A stretch of DNA of 64,000 bases from Paraprevotella clara YIT 11840 (GCF_000233955.1 NZ_JH376597.1:434001-498000); one strand, 5' to 3'. Shown: positions 34,738 to 44,141, numbered from the stretch's first letter. Made by a program: numbers and translations. The notes: a model not told the origin generated them from the letters alone.

Positions 34738-36936
34738 TCACAATAAAGTGTACGATACCGAATCCACGTCTCTACTGTTCGTCCCCACCATGAAGGTGAA
34801 GTCGCCTTTCTCCACCACAAAATTCATCCGATTATCATAAAAGCCTAACTGCTCGTCCGTAATATCAAACACGACCTCCTTGCTCTCTCCCGGCTTCAAG
34901 GCTATTTTCTCAAAGCCCTTCAATTCTTTGACCGGACGGGTTATAGAAGCAGCCTCATCTCTCACATACAATTGCACGACTTCCTCTCCCTCATAGCGTC
35001 CGGTGTTCTTCACTTCCACTCTCACACGTGCGTGTACCTTCCCGCCATCGCCTGGAAGTACCTTTAAGGCTGAATACTCAAAAGTGGTATAAGATAAGCC
35101 GAACGCAAAAGGATAGGCCGGTTCGGAGGGTATGTCAATGTACTTGGCACACCACCCGCTGTTCGCATAAGGACGTCCCGTACTTTTATATTGGTAATAC
35201 AAAGGAAGCTGTCCCAGATGCGAAGGAAAGGTCATCGGCAATTTACCGGAAGGATTATAATCTCCCCACAACACGTTGCAAATGGCCGGTCCGGCCTCAC
35301 TGCCCAACCACCACGTACACAAAATAGCCAGTGCCTGCTGACGTACCTCATTGAAAATCACGGGACGACCGCACATCATCAATACAATCACCGGCTTACC
35401 TGTTTTTACCAATTCCGTCACCAACCGCTGCTGCTGTTCCGGAATAGATATGTCTCCTTTGGAAGTCATCTCTCCGCTCTCCCCCGAACGTTCGCCCATG
35501 GCCACGACAACAACATCAGCACGGCGGGCAGCCTTTAGCGTTCCTTTTAAATCTTTAATTTCATTACTTTCCAAATCATAGCCCTCGTGAAAGTCTACCT
35601 CCACACCACGCTCTTGCATGGCTTCGTAAAGTGTTACCACCTTACTCTCGTCGGCACACGTCCATGAGCCGCACATGTCCTTCTGCGACTTGGATAAACC
35701 ACCAATCAACGCCACGCGTCTCACCGATGAAGCCAAAGGCAACACTGCTCCCTCATTCTTGAGCAACACCACAGAGCGCTCCGCCATATAGCGTGCCTCC
35801 CGGCGCGACCGCTCCGCCCCGATGACAGTACGCTCCCGTTCTTCATTGCAATAACGGAAAGGGTCGTCAAATAGGCCCAACTTATATTTCTGCTCCAAAA
35901 TACGGCGGACAGCATCGTCCAGCAAAGCCTCCGGCACTTTCTTTTCGCGAACCAGATCTGCCAAGTTTTGGGCATAACATTCCGACACCATCTCCATATC
36001 CAAACCCGCCATGATGGCCTTATTGGCGGCTTCCTTCTGATCCTTGGCATAACGATGGTTAACCATCTCTCCCACAGAACCCCAATCGGACACAACGAAC
36101 CCTTGGAAACCCCACTTTTCTTTCAAAAGACCACGCAACAAATCTTCGTTACCGGTACACGGGCGATTCTCGAAATCATTGAATGCACTCATGACCGTAG
36201 CCGCTCCGGCTTCTACACCAGCCTTGTAGGGTGGCATATAGAAATTGGCAAAATGCCCCCAAGACATGTCCACACTATTATAATCCTTTCCGGCCACCAC
36301 CGCCCCGTAACCCACAAAATGCTTGATACAAGCCAAAATCGTACTGTCGGCCGACAAGTCATCACCTTGCAAGCCACATACACGGGCTGCGGCCACTTTA
36401 GCACCATAATAAGGATCTTCGCCCGCTCCCTCCATGACACGTCCCCAACGGGCGTCCCAACCGATATCTACCATCGGGGCAAAAGTCCAATGCAATCCGG
36501 CTGCTGCTGCCTCCCGTGCGGAGCACCTTGCACCCATTTTGATAGCCTCCAAATCAAAGCTTGCCGCCTCAGCTAACGGCAACGGGAAGCCGGTGCGGAA
36601 ACCATGAATGACATCCATACCGAAAAGCATGGGAATCTTAAGACGCGACTTCATGGCCGCCTCTTGAAACTTACGGGTCTCTTTCACGCCGCAAACGTTC
36701 AACATGGAACCCAACAGTCCCTTGCCGACCTCCTCAGTACGGCTTATCTGCGTATTGTCCGGCCCGGTAGCGAAACCTCCTGAGCACTGGCTCAACTGTC
36801 CGACTTTCTCTTCCAGCGTCATTTTCTCCAAAAGAGAAGATATGAAACGTTCCATTTCGATATTACCTCCGGCTGCAGACATCCCCACGGGACTTAACAT
36901 TCCGGCCACCCATAACCCAATAAAAAAGTTTTTCAT
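34738..36936 (-). CDS. bglX: GH3 beta-glucosidase, BglX type
   Basis: 732 residues from ATG 36936 (signal peptide MKNFFIGLWVAGMLSPVGMSA). An in-frame ATG 45 bases upstream lacks a signal sequence. Domains: GH3 N-terminal TIM barrel (~30-360, KIPMLFGMDVIHGFRTGFP, ACIKHFVGYGA), nucleophile Asp284 in GFVVSDWGSVGEM; GH3 C-terminal sandwich (~400-590) with acid/base region ERSGESGEMTSKGDIS; fibronectin III-like end (~640-720, PVKELKGFEKIALKPGES). Periplasmic exo-beta-glucosidase or related beta-glycosidase, usual housekeeping for glucans and xyloglucan fragments. No obvious partner genes next to it. Confidence 0.93.
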   Translation of the reverse strand: MKNFFIGLWVAGMLSPVGMSAAGGNIEMERFISSLLEKMTLEEKVGQLSQCSGGFATGPDNTQISRTEEVGKGLLGSMLNVCGVKETRKFQEAAMKSRLKIPMLFGMDVIHGFRTGFPLPLAEAASFDLEAIKMGARCSAREAAAAGLHWTFAPMVDIGWDARWGRVMEGAGEDPYYGAKVAAARVCGLQGDDLSADSTILACIKHFVGYGAVVAGKDYNSVDMSWGHFANFYMPPYKAGVEAGAATVMSAFNDFENRPCTGNEDLLRGLLKEKWGFQGFVVSDWGSVGEMVNHRYAKDQKEAANKAIMAGLDMEMVSECYAQNLADLVREKKVPEALLDDAVRRILEQKYKLGLFDDPFRYCNEERERTVIGAERSRREARYMAERSVVLLKNEGAVLPLASSVRRVALIGGLSKSQKDMCGSWTCADESKVVTLYEAMQERGVEVDFHEGYDLESNEIKDLKGTLKAARRADVVVVAMGERSGESGEMTSKGDISIPEQQQRLVTELVKTGKPVIVLMMCGRPVIFNEVRQQALAILCTWWLGSEAGPAICNVLWGDYNPSGKLPMTFPSHLGQLPLYYQYKSTGRPYANSGWCAKYIDIPSEPAYPFAFGLSYTTFEYSALKVLPGDGGKVHARVRVEVKNTGRYEGEEVVQLYVRDEAASITRPVKELKGFEKIALKPGESKEVVFDITDEQLGFYDNRMNFVVEKGDFTFMVGTNSRDVDSVSYTLL

Positions 36937-36999
36937 GATTCGATATTTATATATAACATAATCACACCACAGCCACGGCAAGAAGCCGGCGGCACAGGC

Positions 37000-38067
37000 T
37001 CATCCTACGATATATTTACTCTTGGGCAGATAAGAGAGCAATTTTGTCAACACATAGCAAATCGCATAAATCACGATACCGGCCACCAAAATGGTACCGG
37101 GCGTATTGAAATGCGGTGCCACATGAGGGTACACAAGGTTCAACACCATATAATGTGCAAGATACATTCCATAGCTCAACTTTGAAATGGAGAAGATGCC
37201 ACGGTAGAGCCACCCGCTGCCCCAGTTAATCTTTTTGAATACGATAAAGAGGGCGAAAGTCATCATCGCCACATTAGGCGTACAAAAACGCCAAGGCTGT
37301 TCCACCACAAACGGGTCTGAACTCACGGAAGAAAGATGATAGAACGCACCGACCGAGAAAGCATACCCTATCAAGAATACAGGTACGGCCACAGCGAGCG
37401 TCTTGCGCAGACTCCAGTCAATGTAGGTACGGACGTAATGTGCCATCAACAGAAAACCGATATAACCGGCATTGTAATACAAGATGTGGAAATCGTTCCA
37501 ACTGCATTCTCCGTAAATCTCTCCGCCCGGCACACAAAGCTTCACGTAATGCCAGAATGTAGTGAGGAACCAAAGTCCCAAAAAGAAAAGCTCCTCCTTA
37601 CGCCCTACTTGCTTCAACCAAGGAGACAAAATCGGCATAAAGAAATAAACCCCTATCAACATGTACACAAACCAAAGATGTATGGCGTTGGACGGGAAAT
37701 TGTAGAGGAACGTAAGTAAGTGTGTTTTCGCGCCGTCCCAACCGTGACCGCCCCACAACAAGGGTAAAAAGGCATAAAGAAGCCCCCAGACGACAAAGGG
37801 AATGCACACACGGGTGAAGCGGCGTTTGAAAAAGACCGGTGTACTGTCCTTCAACGGAACCAGAAGATAGGCCGATGCCATGATGAACAGCGGCACGCAA
37901 GGACGCAGAGAACTGTCGATGAAAGAAATCCACCAACGGTCGGCATTGCTGGAGAAACTGATACCGTCCAGATTGAAATAAAAAGCCTCGCACACATGTA
38001 CGAGAATGACCATAAAGCATGCGATGGCACGCAAATAGTCCAAAAATACAATTCGTTTTGTTTCCAT
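37000..38067 (-). CDS. Membrane acyltransferase (acyltransferase 3 / WecH-OafA family)
   Basis: 355 residues with about ten membrane helices. Start motif FLDYLRAIACFMVILVHVCE contains the catalytic His of the family; RRFTRVCIPFVVWGLLYAF and HLWFVYMLIGVYFFMPIL are also typical. It transfers acyl groups (often acetyl) to extracytoplasmic carbohydrates such as O-antigen, enterobacterial common antigen or exopolysaccharide. No polysaccharide biosynthesis genes lie nearby, so the acceptor is unknown. A -7 box is at 38133-38140. Confidence 0.9.
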   Translation of the reverse strand: METKRIVFLDYLRAIACFMVILVHVCEAFYFNLDGISFSSNADRWWISFIDSSLRPCVPLFIMASAYLLVPLKDSTPVFFKRRFTRVCIPFVVWGLLYAFLPLLWGGHGWDGAKTHLLTFLYNFPSNAIHLWFVYMLIGVYFFMPILSPWLKQVGRKEELFFLGLWFLTTFWHYVKLCVPGGEIYGECSWNDFHILYYNAGYIGFLLMAHYVRTYIDWSLRKTLAVAVPVFLIGYAFSVGAFYHLSSVSSDPFVVEQPWRFCTPNVAMMTFALFIVFKKINWGSGWLYRGIFSISKLSYGMYLAHYMVLNLVYPHVAPHFNTPGTILVAGIVIYAICYVLTKLLSYLPKSKYIVG

Positions 38068-38132
38068 AAAGCGTTTTTTCAGCTATTAGAAGCCGTTTTC
38101 GGTTGATTAGAAAGATTTATAAGACAGAGACG

Positions 38133-38140
38133 CAAAGTTA
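38133..38140 (-). promoter_or_regulatory. -7 box upstream of the acyltransferase gene
   Basis: TAACTTTG on the minus strand, 66 bp upstream of the ATG at 38067. No clear -33 partner. Confidence 0.35.
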
Positions 38141-38185
38141 ACAGTTATCCACTCCCCGACCCCACTTGCAGGGCAATAAAAAAAC

Positions 38186-38638
38186 TTAAAAAGGAATATT
38201 TTCCTTCATCCATGCCATTGTCCACTCCATTTCCCCGGTATCCTCCTCCACATGCCTATCCCGGCATTCAAAACCTTCTCTACGATAAAATGCAATGGCA
38301 CGGCTGTTCTTTTCATACACATGGAGCAACAAGAACCGATGTCTTTTCTTTAAAAAATCCAACAGCGCATGTCCTATCCCACGAGAACGGCATTCCATCT
38401 CCACAAAGATACCGGCGATGTAATCCCCTGCCAATCCGACAAAGCCGACTATACGCCCATCCGACTCGTATATCCACACTTCCGCTTCGGACATTGCCTT
38501 CCGAACCAACTCCACGTTACGCTCCCAATATCCGGAAGGTACAAAAGAATGCGCCTGAAGATTTGACGTTTTCCAAATACGAAGCACCGTGTCCATATCA
38601 GAAATTCCCAATGGTCTAATCATTTCTTCTTTTTCCAT
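38186..38638 (-). CDS. GNAT-family N-acetyltransferase
   Basis: 150 residues. IRPLGISDMDTVLRIWKTSN at the start, GRIVGFVGLAGDYIAGIFV strands, then the acetyl-CoA loop ECRSRGIGHALLDFLKKR (R/QxxGxG/A motif intact) and YEKNSRAIAFYRREGFECRD. Resembles the RimI/YjaB type. Substrate unknown. It begins 6 bp after the stop of the ATP-grasp-like gene and is probably cotranscribed with it. Confidence 0.92.
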   Translation of the reverse strand: MEKEEMIRPLGISDMDTVLRIWKTSNLQAHSFVPSGYWERNVELVRKAMSEAEVWIYESDGRIVGFVGLAGDYIAGIFVEMECRSRGIGHALLDFLKKRHRFLLLHVYEKNSRAIAFYRREGFECRDRHVEEDTGEMEWTMAWMKENIPF

Positions 38639-38644
38639 ATTAAC

Positions 38645-39865
38645 TTATACGACCGGACTTCTCCTACCCTTGGGGGAGCCCCACAACGCCGCCCGGTAAT
38701 GTGCGGAGGGGGTCACCGGAACCAACGGCAAATATCCCTGAAGGAGTTTTCCCTCCCGTAAGCACAACGGATGGGCTTCCTCGCACCGGCAGTGCTCCGA
38801 CCACAACCGCCCCGCTTCCTTCTCATAGTCTATCACAAAACGCGCTTCCGAAGAGGGAGCCAAGAAAGAAGCCAAATCGACAGAAACTTGTCCCATCGTA
38901 CGGCGTAAATTGATTTCCACACAAGGATGCACACACAGGTATTCGAATCCCGGTACACGGCACAACATCATATCCACACCCAGATGGCCGTTGTAGCCGT
39001 TACCCAACCAATCAGCCAAGTAGTGCGTGACAGCCGTTTTCAGCATCTGCCATAAAAGCAAAGGAATCCTATCGGTCAGCCAACGCACCTTATCCTCTTC
39101 CGACGCCACCCAATTCCCGGCGTACGTGCCACGTGCGGTGGTCAGGAAAACCGAAAGCCCCGTATACCGCACGCCTCCGGCACCGTCGGCATAAAACTCC
39201 AAGGCAAAATCCGACACCTTATTATATACAGGCTCCACGATTACCCCGCCTTGTTCACGAAGCTGACGGCCACACCAACCCGAAAGCGGCGGCACATAAC
39301 CTCCTCGTCCCAGACGCAAGCCCTTTCCGCTGCCCGACCACGGCGCTTTCAATAGGGTTTCGGGATATTGCCGCATCCTTCGGATGATTTCCTGTTCGCC
39401 GGTACAGTAATAAGAAACGCCACAAAGCCTATCCCTCCACTTCTGTCCCAAATCCGAACCGGGACCGCATAAATAAGCCAACATGTCCACTGCACGACGG
39501 CGGTTCGACAGTTCACGGTAACGCGCCAAACGCGCTTCATCGGGCAAACGGCTTCTGTCCGCGCCGCCCGTCAACAGACGTTGCACCATCAACGGACTCC
39601 ACCCCCAAGGGGCAACGTCGGCATCCGAAGGCAAGCCGTCGCGCCCGACCCATTTCACTTCCGGACAAATCCCACCGGCTTCTTCCGCCCAACGCCGGGC
39701 CTCCTCCACCGAAGCCACGCACACGGCATCGCCCCTCATTGCCCACCATACGGGCAACGCCGAAAGGTCGTCGGCCATCTGCCGGGCCGAAGCTGGGGGA
39801 ATGAAATGCGGACTGGGGCAGGCCAACGCCAGGTCGTTCTCGGGATTGAATATATGCAAGGTCAT
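38645..39865 (-). CDS. Conserved Bacteroidales protein with ATP-grasp-like features
   Basis: 406 residues, no signal peptide (MTLHIFNPENDLALACPSPH). I do not recognise a named family, but the second half reads like an ATP-grasp fold: LLKAPWSGSGKGLRLGRGGY as a glycine-rich loop with a preceding Lys, VIVEPVYNKVSDFALEF as the hinge strand, and HPCVEINLRRTMG, similar to the metal-binding E-x-N of ATP-grasp enzymes. It could ligate an acid to an amine or thiol; this is inference. Together with the adjacent GNAT gene it might form a small modification pair. GC is higher than in its neighbours. Confidence 0.75.
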   Translation of the reverse strand: MTLHIFNPENDLALACPSPHFIPPASARQMADDLSALPVWWAMRGDAVCVASVEEARRWAEEAGGICPEVKWVGRDGLPSDADVAPWGWSPLMVQRLLTGGADRSRLPDEARLARYRELSNRRRAVDMLAYLCGPGSDLGQKWRDRLCGVSYYCTGEQEIIRRMRQYPETLLKAPWSGSGKGLRLGRGGYVPPLSGWCGRQLREQGGVIVEPVYNKVSDFALEFYADGAGGVRYTGLSVFLTTARGTYAGNWVASEEDKVRWLTDRIPLLLWQMLKTAVTHYLADWLGNGYNGHLGVDMMLCRVPGFEYLCVHPCVEINLRRTMGQVSVDLASFLAPSSEARFVIDYEKEAGRLWSEHCRCEEAHPLCLREGKLLQGYLPLVPVTPSAHYRAALWGSPKGRRSPVV

Positions 39866-39895
39866 GGAGAAACATGAAAAACAGAACCCGAACCT

Positions 39896-40846
39896 TTATT
39901 TTACGACCGGCAAAACGCCCTCCGAAGTCATCTGCACACGCCGCATCGTACCATCAGCATTATAATATAAGTAGTCTGCACAGACACTTCGGCTGCACGA
40001 TGTTCCTCCTTTTAGGACACCATTGTGATAAAAAAAGTACCACCGGCCCTTATATTCCTGAATAGCCTGATGATTCGAGCTACTATTCCCGGCCCATTCG
40101 TTCAGAATGCCCTGATAAACCCAAGGTCCCTCTATACTGTCGGCCATGGCATAAGCAATACGCTCGGGGAAACCGCTGGCATAAGAAAGGTAATATTTAT
40201 CGCCGCGTTTATGCACCCAAGGAGCTTCTTCAAACACAAACCCCTCGAAGTTCACTTGGCGGATTTCCCCCTCGATTTCAATCATGTTCTCTTTCAACCG
40301 TGCATAATAGCACTCCCCGTTACCCCAGAAAATCCAAGCCTGCCCGTCGTCGTCAATCAAAACCGTAGGGTCGATGCAAGCCCACTGTTTTTGGGATGCG
40401 AAACAATCGGACACGGTCAACAGAGGTTTGCCCAACGCATCTTTATACGGCCCTTCCGGACGGTCGGACACAGCCACCCCGATACCCGTATGGTCGGTAC
40501 TGACATACCAATAAAACGTCCCGTTCCTTTCCACCACCTGCGAAGCGTATGCAATGCCCGAAGACCATTTGAATTCATCTGCGCGCAACGGTACGGGATA
40601 TTCCCGATAGTGCACTAAATCCGTCGTAGCGAACACACACCAGTTTTCCATGTGCGTACGTTGTTGATTACCCTCAAAATCTTCGCCAGCAAAAATCCAA
40701 AGCGTGTCCTTATAAACCAAAGTAGCCGGATCTGCTGTATATTTGTGCCGTACTACGGGATTTCCCTCCGCTTTCCATTCATACACTTGTGCCCATGCGG
40801 CAGAAAGCACCCAAAAAGATGCTAAAAAAATAGATATAAATCTCAT
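39896..40846 (-). CDS. GH43 family glycosidase, secreted
   Basis: 316 residues from ATG 40846 (signal peptide MRFISIFLASFWVLSAAWA); the frame is open further upstream but without a leader. Single-domain five-bladed propeller. Catalytic set visible: base Asp39 (HKYTADPATLVY), pKa-tuning Asp159 (WACIDPTVLIDDDG) and acid Glu207 (FVFEEAPWVHKRG). Likely an inverting alpha-L-arabinofuranosidase or beta-xylosidase; the subfamily cannot be set by eye. Divergent from the GH43-like lipoprotein gene, with which it shares a 237-bp control region. Confidence 0.9.
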   Translation of the reverse strand: MRFISIFLASFWVLSAAWAQVYEWKAEGNPVVRHKYTADPATLVYKDTLWIFAGEDFEGNQQRTHMENWCVFATTDLVHYREYPVPLRADEFKWSSGIAYASQVVERNGTFYWYVSTDHTGIGVAVSDRPEGPYKDALGKPLLTVSDCFASQKQWACIDPTVLIDDDGQAWIFWGNGECYYARLKENMIEIEGEIRQVNFEGFVFEEAPWVHKRGDKYYLSYASGFPERIAYAMADSIEGPWVYQGILNEWAGNSSSNHQAIQEYKGRWYFFYHNGVLKGGTSCSRSVCADYLYYNADGTMRRVQMTSEGVLPVVK

Positions 40847-40888
40847 CCTTCGAACTGTTTTTTTAATTCCACATCTCAATCCGTCCGA

Positions 40889-40896
40889 CAAATATA
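40889..40896 (-). promoter_or_regulatory. -7 box of the GH43 gene
   Basis: TATATTTG on the minus strand, ~43 bp upstream of ATG 40846; it supports that start. No distinct -33. Confidence 0.45.
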
Positions 40897-41042
40897 ACAC
40901 TTTACTTCCACTCCACCTATAATCTTCCTTACATTTCATACCACAAACATTTCCCCACCTCCATTATTGCAAAATGCGCTTTTTTGAAACCAATTTTCCA
41001 TTATATGCAACAAGAGAAACAGTCCTTCTGGGAAAAAGAGCC

Positions 41043-41050
41043 TACTTTTG
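41043..41050 (+). promoter_or_regulatory. -7 box of the GH43-like lipoprotein gene
   Basis: TACTTTTG at 41043-41050, 33 bp upstream of ATG 41084; no clear -33 element. The position argues against the upstream in-frame ATG at 41048, which would overlap the box. Confidence 0.45.
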
Positions 41051-41083
41051 CCCTGTCAAATATCAAACATCAACCCAAAAAAC

Positions 41084-42109
41084 ATGAGAAGAAACATTTT
41101 TATTTTAGCTTGCACCTCAATCTTGTTCCTCACAAGTTGCATCTCACAAAAAACGCCGGACCACACCGCCTATCTGTTTGCTTACTTTGAAGGCTCGGGC
41201 GAACTGGCGACACAAGAACAACTGAGATTTGCCGTGAGTGCGGATGCCGTACACTGGAAAGCCCTGAACGGGAACCGCCCCGTCATCCCATCGGACGAAA
41301 TATCCCAAACCGGAGGCATACGCGACCCGCACATCCTGCGCGGAGAAGACGGGCACAGCTTTTATATCACGGCCACAGACATGTTCACCCGAAAGAACGG
41401 TTGGGAATACAATCCCGGCATCGTCTTGCTCAAATCCGGCAACCTGACCGATTGGACGCACGGCATCATCGACCTGGAAAAATCCTATCCCGAGAAGTTC
41501 GCCCACATCAAATGGGTATGGGCACCCCAAACCATTTACGACCCCGAAGCACGGAAATACTTGGTCTACTTCACCGTACGCTTCGAATACGACACCGCCC
41601 TCAATTTCTATTGCGCATACGCCAACGAAGATTTCACGGCCTTCGAGAACGAGCCTCAACTGATGTTCGCTCCCAAATACGGTGCCATAGACGGCGACAT
41701 CATCCATAAAGACGGCACCTATCATTTCTTCTATAAAGGAAATACCAAAGACCGGAACGGCAAAGAGCTGAAAAGCGGTATACAGCAAGCCACGGCCCCG
41801 TCGTTGCGCGGCCCGTGGAAAGAGCATTTCGCATATCTCGACGCGTATGCCGGAACCCGTACGCACGTGGAAGGCTCCAGCATATTCAAACTGAACGATT
41901 CGGACGAATACATCCTGATGTACGACCTTTACAGCAGCGGACGCTATGAATTCCAACGCAGCAAGGATCTTATTCATTTCAGTTCCAAGCCCGAAACCTT
42001 CGTCAAAAACTTCCATCCGCGCCATGGTTCCGTCATTGGCATCACCCGCGAAGAGGCCATCCGTCTGGACCAAAGATGGGGAGGAGTCCCCGAAGAAGCC
42101 AAACAGTAA
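41084..42109 (+). CDS. GH43-like lipoprotein
   Basis: 341 residues from ATG 41084. MRRNIFILACTSILFLTSC is a lipoprotein leader (lipobox LTSC, Cys19), so probably surface or periplasm-facing anchored. Five-bladed propeller with GGIRDPHILRGEDGHSFYIT (Asp81), IKWVWAPQTIYDPEARKYL, GAIDGDIIHKDGTYHFFYKG and RTHVEGSSIFKL (Glu263), consistent with the GH43 base, tuning and acid residues. Probably an arabinan- or xylan-active enzyme. The N-terminal blade (TAYLFAYFEGSG then LRFAVSADAVHW) resembles the N-terminal segment of the GH51 protein at 51934. Confidence 0.82.
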   Translation: MRRNIFILACTSILFLTSCISQKTPDHTAYLFAYFEGSGELATQEQLRFAVSADAVHWKALNGNRPVIPSDEISQTGGIRDPHILRGEDGHSFYITATDMFTRKNGWEYNPGIVLLKSGNLTDWTHGIIDLEKSYPEKFAHIKWVWAPQTIYDPEARKYLVYFTVRFEYDTALNFYCAYANEDFTAFENEPQLMFAPKYGAIDGDIIHKDGTYHFFYKGNTKDRNGKELKSGIQQATAPSLRGPWKEHFAYLDAYAGTRTHVEGSSIFKLNDSDEYILMYDLYSSGRYEFQRSKDLIHFSSKPETFVKNFHPRHGSVIGITREEAIRLDQRWGGVPEEAKQ

Positions 42110-42144
42110 AAAACCAATTTCATAACCTAATTTCCATTTCAGAT

Positions 42145-42192
42145 GCGGCAAACGGCAAAATCCTATTCCTTTAGGACGTACCCGTTTGCCGC
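42145..42192. repeat. Long hairpin after the GH43-like gene
   Basis: Eleven-base arms GCGGCAAACGG (42145-42155) and CCGTTTGCCGC (42182-42192) enclose a second stem TCCTA/TAGGA (42161-42165, 42172-42176). It starts 36 bp after the stop codon. No U-tract follows directly (TTAAAAAGCTTTT), so it is either a weak terminator or an mRNA 3'-end stabiliser. Confidence 0.6.
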
Positions 42193-42867
42193 TTAAAAAG
42201 CTTTTCCGACAAGCGGAACAAGAAGCACAGGAAACGTTCCTAATAAACAAATGAAAAGACATACGCCTTTTTTACCGACAAAACGTAAGTTCTACGGACT
42301 TTTTCTGAATGAAAAGTTCCATGTTCCAGTTACGTTCCATGCCATTTTTGCCCCTTTTTAGATACATAAATTCACGTTTCAGCCTTGTTTTTAGCTTTTT
42401 TTCAGCCTAAACGCATTTCAATCGCAGCCGAAAAATTTTTCGCTCGGCTGAGAAAACATTTTTTTTGTCCTCATGGTGGGGCATCTTTCTCTGCATGCAG
42501 GTGGAGAAAAGCCCTGAAAACAGAAAAAAGATATGCCCATACGGCTCGTTTTTCTCCTAAACGGAGCGCATCGGACTACAAAAAACGAATGACAGGATGC
42601 CCTACGGATGCCGTTTCACGCTTCCACGAATCCCGACCCCGTACGCACGCCGTGCCCGAATGCCGTGCATTTTGAAAGCCCGACAGGCCGAAGGAGCTTC
42701 AGAATGTCATTCCCCCGACGCGCGAGAATCGCGTATTTCCGCGCGCCTCCGTTCCTCGGTTCAAATGGCTCAATCCTGCAAGGCCGGGATTGACAAATTG
42801 ACAACCCTCGCATTTCGAGATGCAAAATGAAGAAAAAACAAAGATTTTGCCAACCCGACTTTGCACT
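42193..42867. other. Noncoding stretch before the AAA ATPase gene
   Basis: About 0.68 kb without a gene I can support. It holds the inverted repeat CAGCCGA/TCGGCTG (42425-42450) followed by a run of eight T, the palindrome CTGCATGCAG near 42492, and a GC-rich part at 42650-42790 that contrasts with the AT-rich 42240-42480. Frames on both strands are short and unlike known families. Confidence 0.5.
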
Positions 42868-42900
42868 TTTGCGGTTTTACACTATCTTTGCAAATTGTAT
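42868..42900 (+). promoter_or_regulatory. Promoter of the AAA ATPase gene
   Basis: TTTG (42868-42871), 21-bp spacer, TATCTTTG (42893-42900): a full consensus match. With the start codon at 42914 the mRNA would be almost leaderless (about 7 nt). Confidence 0.7.
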
Positions 42901-42913
42901 CAAGTACCAAAGA

Positions 42914-44092
42914 ATGGAGTCTTTTTTCAGAACACATGCGTACCTTGTGGAGCATACCCACGCTCCTGTCCGTCGCGCCCTCATGGACGAGATAGACTGG
43001 AACGACCGTCTGATTGGTATTAAAGGTACACGCGGAGTAGGAAAGACCACTTTCCTCCTGCAATACGCCAAAGAACATTTCCACGTGGAAGACCGGAAAT
43101 GCCTCTACATCAATCTGAACAATTTCTATTTTCAGGGCAAGGGCATTGCCGAATTCGCCACAGAGTTCTACGAAGGCGGAGGAAAAGTATTGCTGATCGA
43201 CCAAGTGTTCAAACAACCGGACTGGAGCACAGACCTGCGCAAATGCTACGACACGCTGCCGGGACTGAAAATCGTATTCACCGGCTCTTCCGTCATGCGG
43301 CTGAAGACGGAGAACCCGGAACTGAACGGACTGGTGAAATCATACAACCTGAGAGGATTTTCTTTCCGCGAGTTCCTCAACTTGCAGACGGGCAATGACT
43401 TCCCGTCTTATACGCTCGACGAAATCCTGAACCGTCATGAACAAATCGTGCGCAGCATCCTGCCTAAAGCCAGTCCGCTGAAGTTCTTCCAAGACTATCT
43501 GCACCACGGTTTCTACCCGTTCTTTCTGGAAAAGCGGAATTTCTCTGAAAATCTGCTCAAGACCATGAACATGATGCTCGAAGTGGACATCTTGCTCATC
43601 AAACAAATCGAGCTGAAATATTTGGCAAAAATCAAAAAATTACTATATTTGCTCGCGATAGACAGTCCGGTGGCTCCCAACGTCAGCCAATTGGCGGAAG
43701 ACATCCACACGTCGCGGGCCACGGTTATGAACTACATCAAGTATCTGGCCGACGCACGGCTCATCAACATGATTTACCCGAAGGGGGAAACCTTTCCCAA
43801 AAAACCGGCCCGAATCATGATGCACAACAGCAATCTGATGTACGTCATCTACCCGTGCCGCCTGGAAGAACAGGACATCCTGGAGACTTTCTTCCAAAAC
43901 ACGATGTGGAAAGACCATAAACTGAACAAGGGAGAAAAGGGCACCTCGTTTTTGGTGGACGAAAATCTGAGATTCAAAATCTGCCCCAACGAAGAACGAC
44001 GGCGAAACGCTGAAACGATATATGCCCGGCATAAGATAGAAATAGGGCACGGAAACGAAATACCGATATGGTTGTTCGGATTCCTATACTAA
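42914..44092 (+). CDS. AAA_14 / DUF4143-type ATPase
   Basis: 392 residues from ATG 42914, supported by the promoter that would be inside the gene if the upstream ATG at 42827 were used. Walker A GTRGVGKT (38-45); Walker B region KVLLIDQVFKQPDW has Asp96 followed by Gln97 where most AAA proteins have Glu; sensor-like IVFTGSSVMRL. A C-terminal winged-helix-like part (~270-330, SQLAEDIHTSRATVMNYIKY) and an end segment with RRNAETIYARHKIEIG follow. A cytoplasmic ATPase of unknown role, common and multi-copy in Bacteroidales. Single-gene transcript. Confidence 0.88.
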   Translation: MESFFRTHAYLVEHTHAPVRRALMDEIDWNDRLIGIKGTRGVGKTTFLLQYAKEHFHVEDRKCLYINLNNFYFQGKGIAEFATEFYEGGGKVLLIDQVFKQPDWSTDLRKCYDTLPGLKIVFTGSSVMRLKTENPELNGLVKSYNLRGFSFREFLNLQTGNDFPSYTLDEILNRHEQIVRSILPKASPLKFFQDYLHHGFYPFFLEKRNFSENLLKTMNMMLEVDILLIKQIELKYLAKIKKLLYLLAIDSPVAPNVSQLAEDIHTSRATVMNYIKYLADARLINMIYPKGETFPKKPARIMMHNSNLMYVIYPCRLEEQDILETFFQNTMWKDHKLNKGEKGTSFLVDENLRFKICPNEERRRNAETIYARHKIEIGHGNEIPIWLFGFLY

Positions 44093-44141
44093 AGAGAAAA
44101 TAAAGAAATTGTAGTTTAATCTCGTAATATTAATCATTATT

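Noticed and set aside
42740-42775. tRNA-like T-loop GGTTCAAAT
   Set aside because: The base after TTCAAAT is G rather than the required C61, the T-stem does not pair, and no acceptor or anticodon stem can be built around it.
42827-42913. Upstream ATG for the AAA ATPase
   Set aside because: A consensus promoter (42868-42900) lies inside this extension, and the family typically begins near MESFFRTHAYLVEHT.
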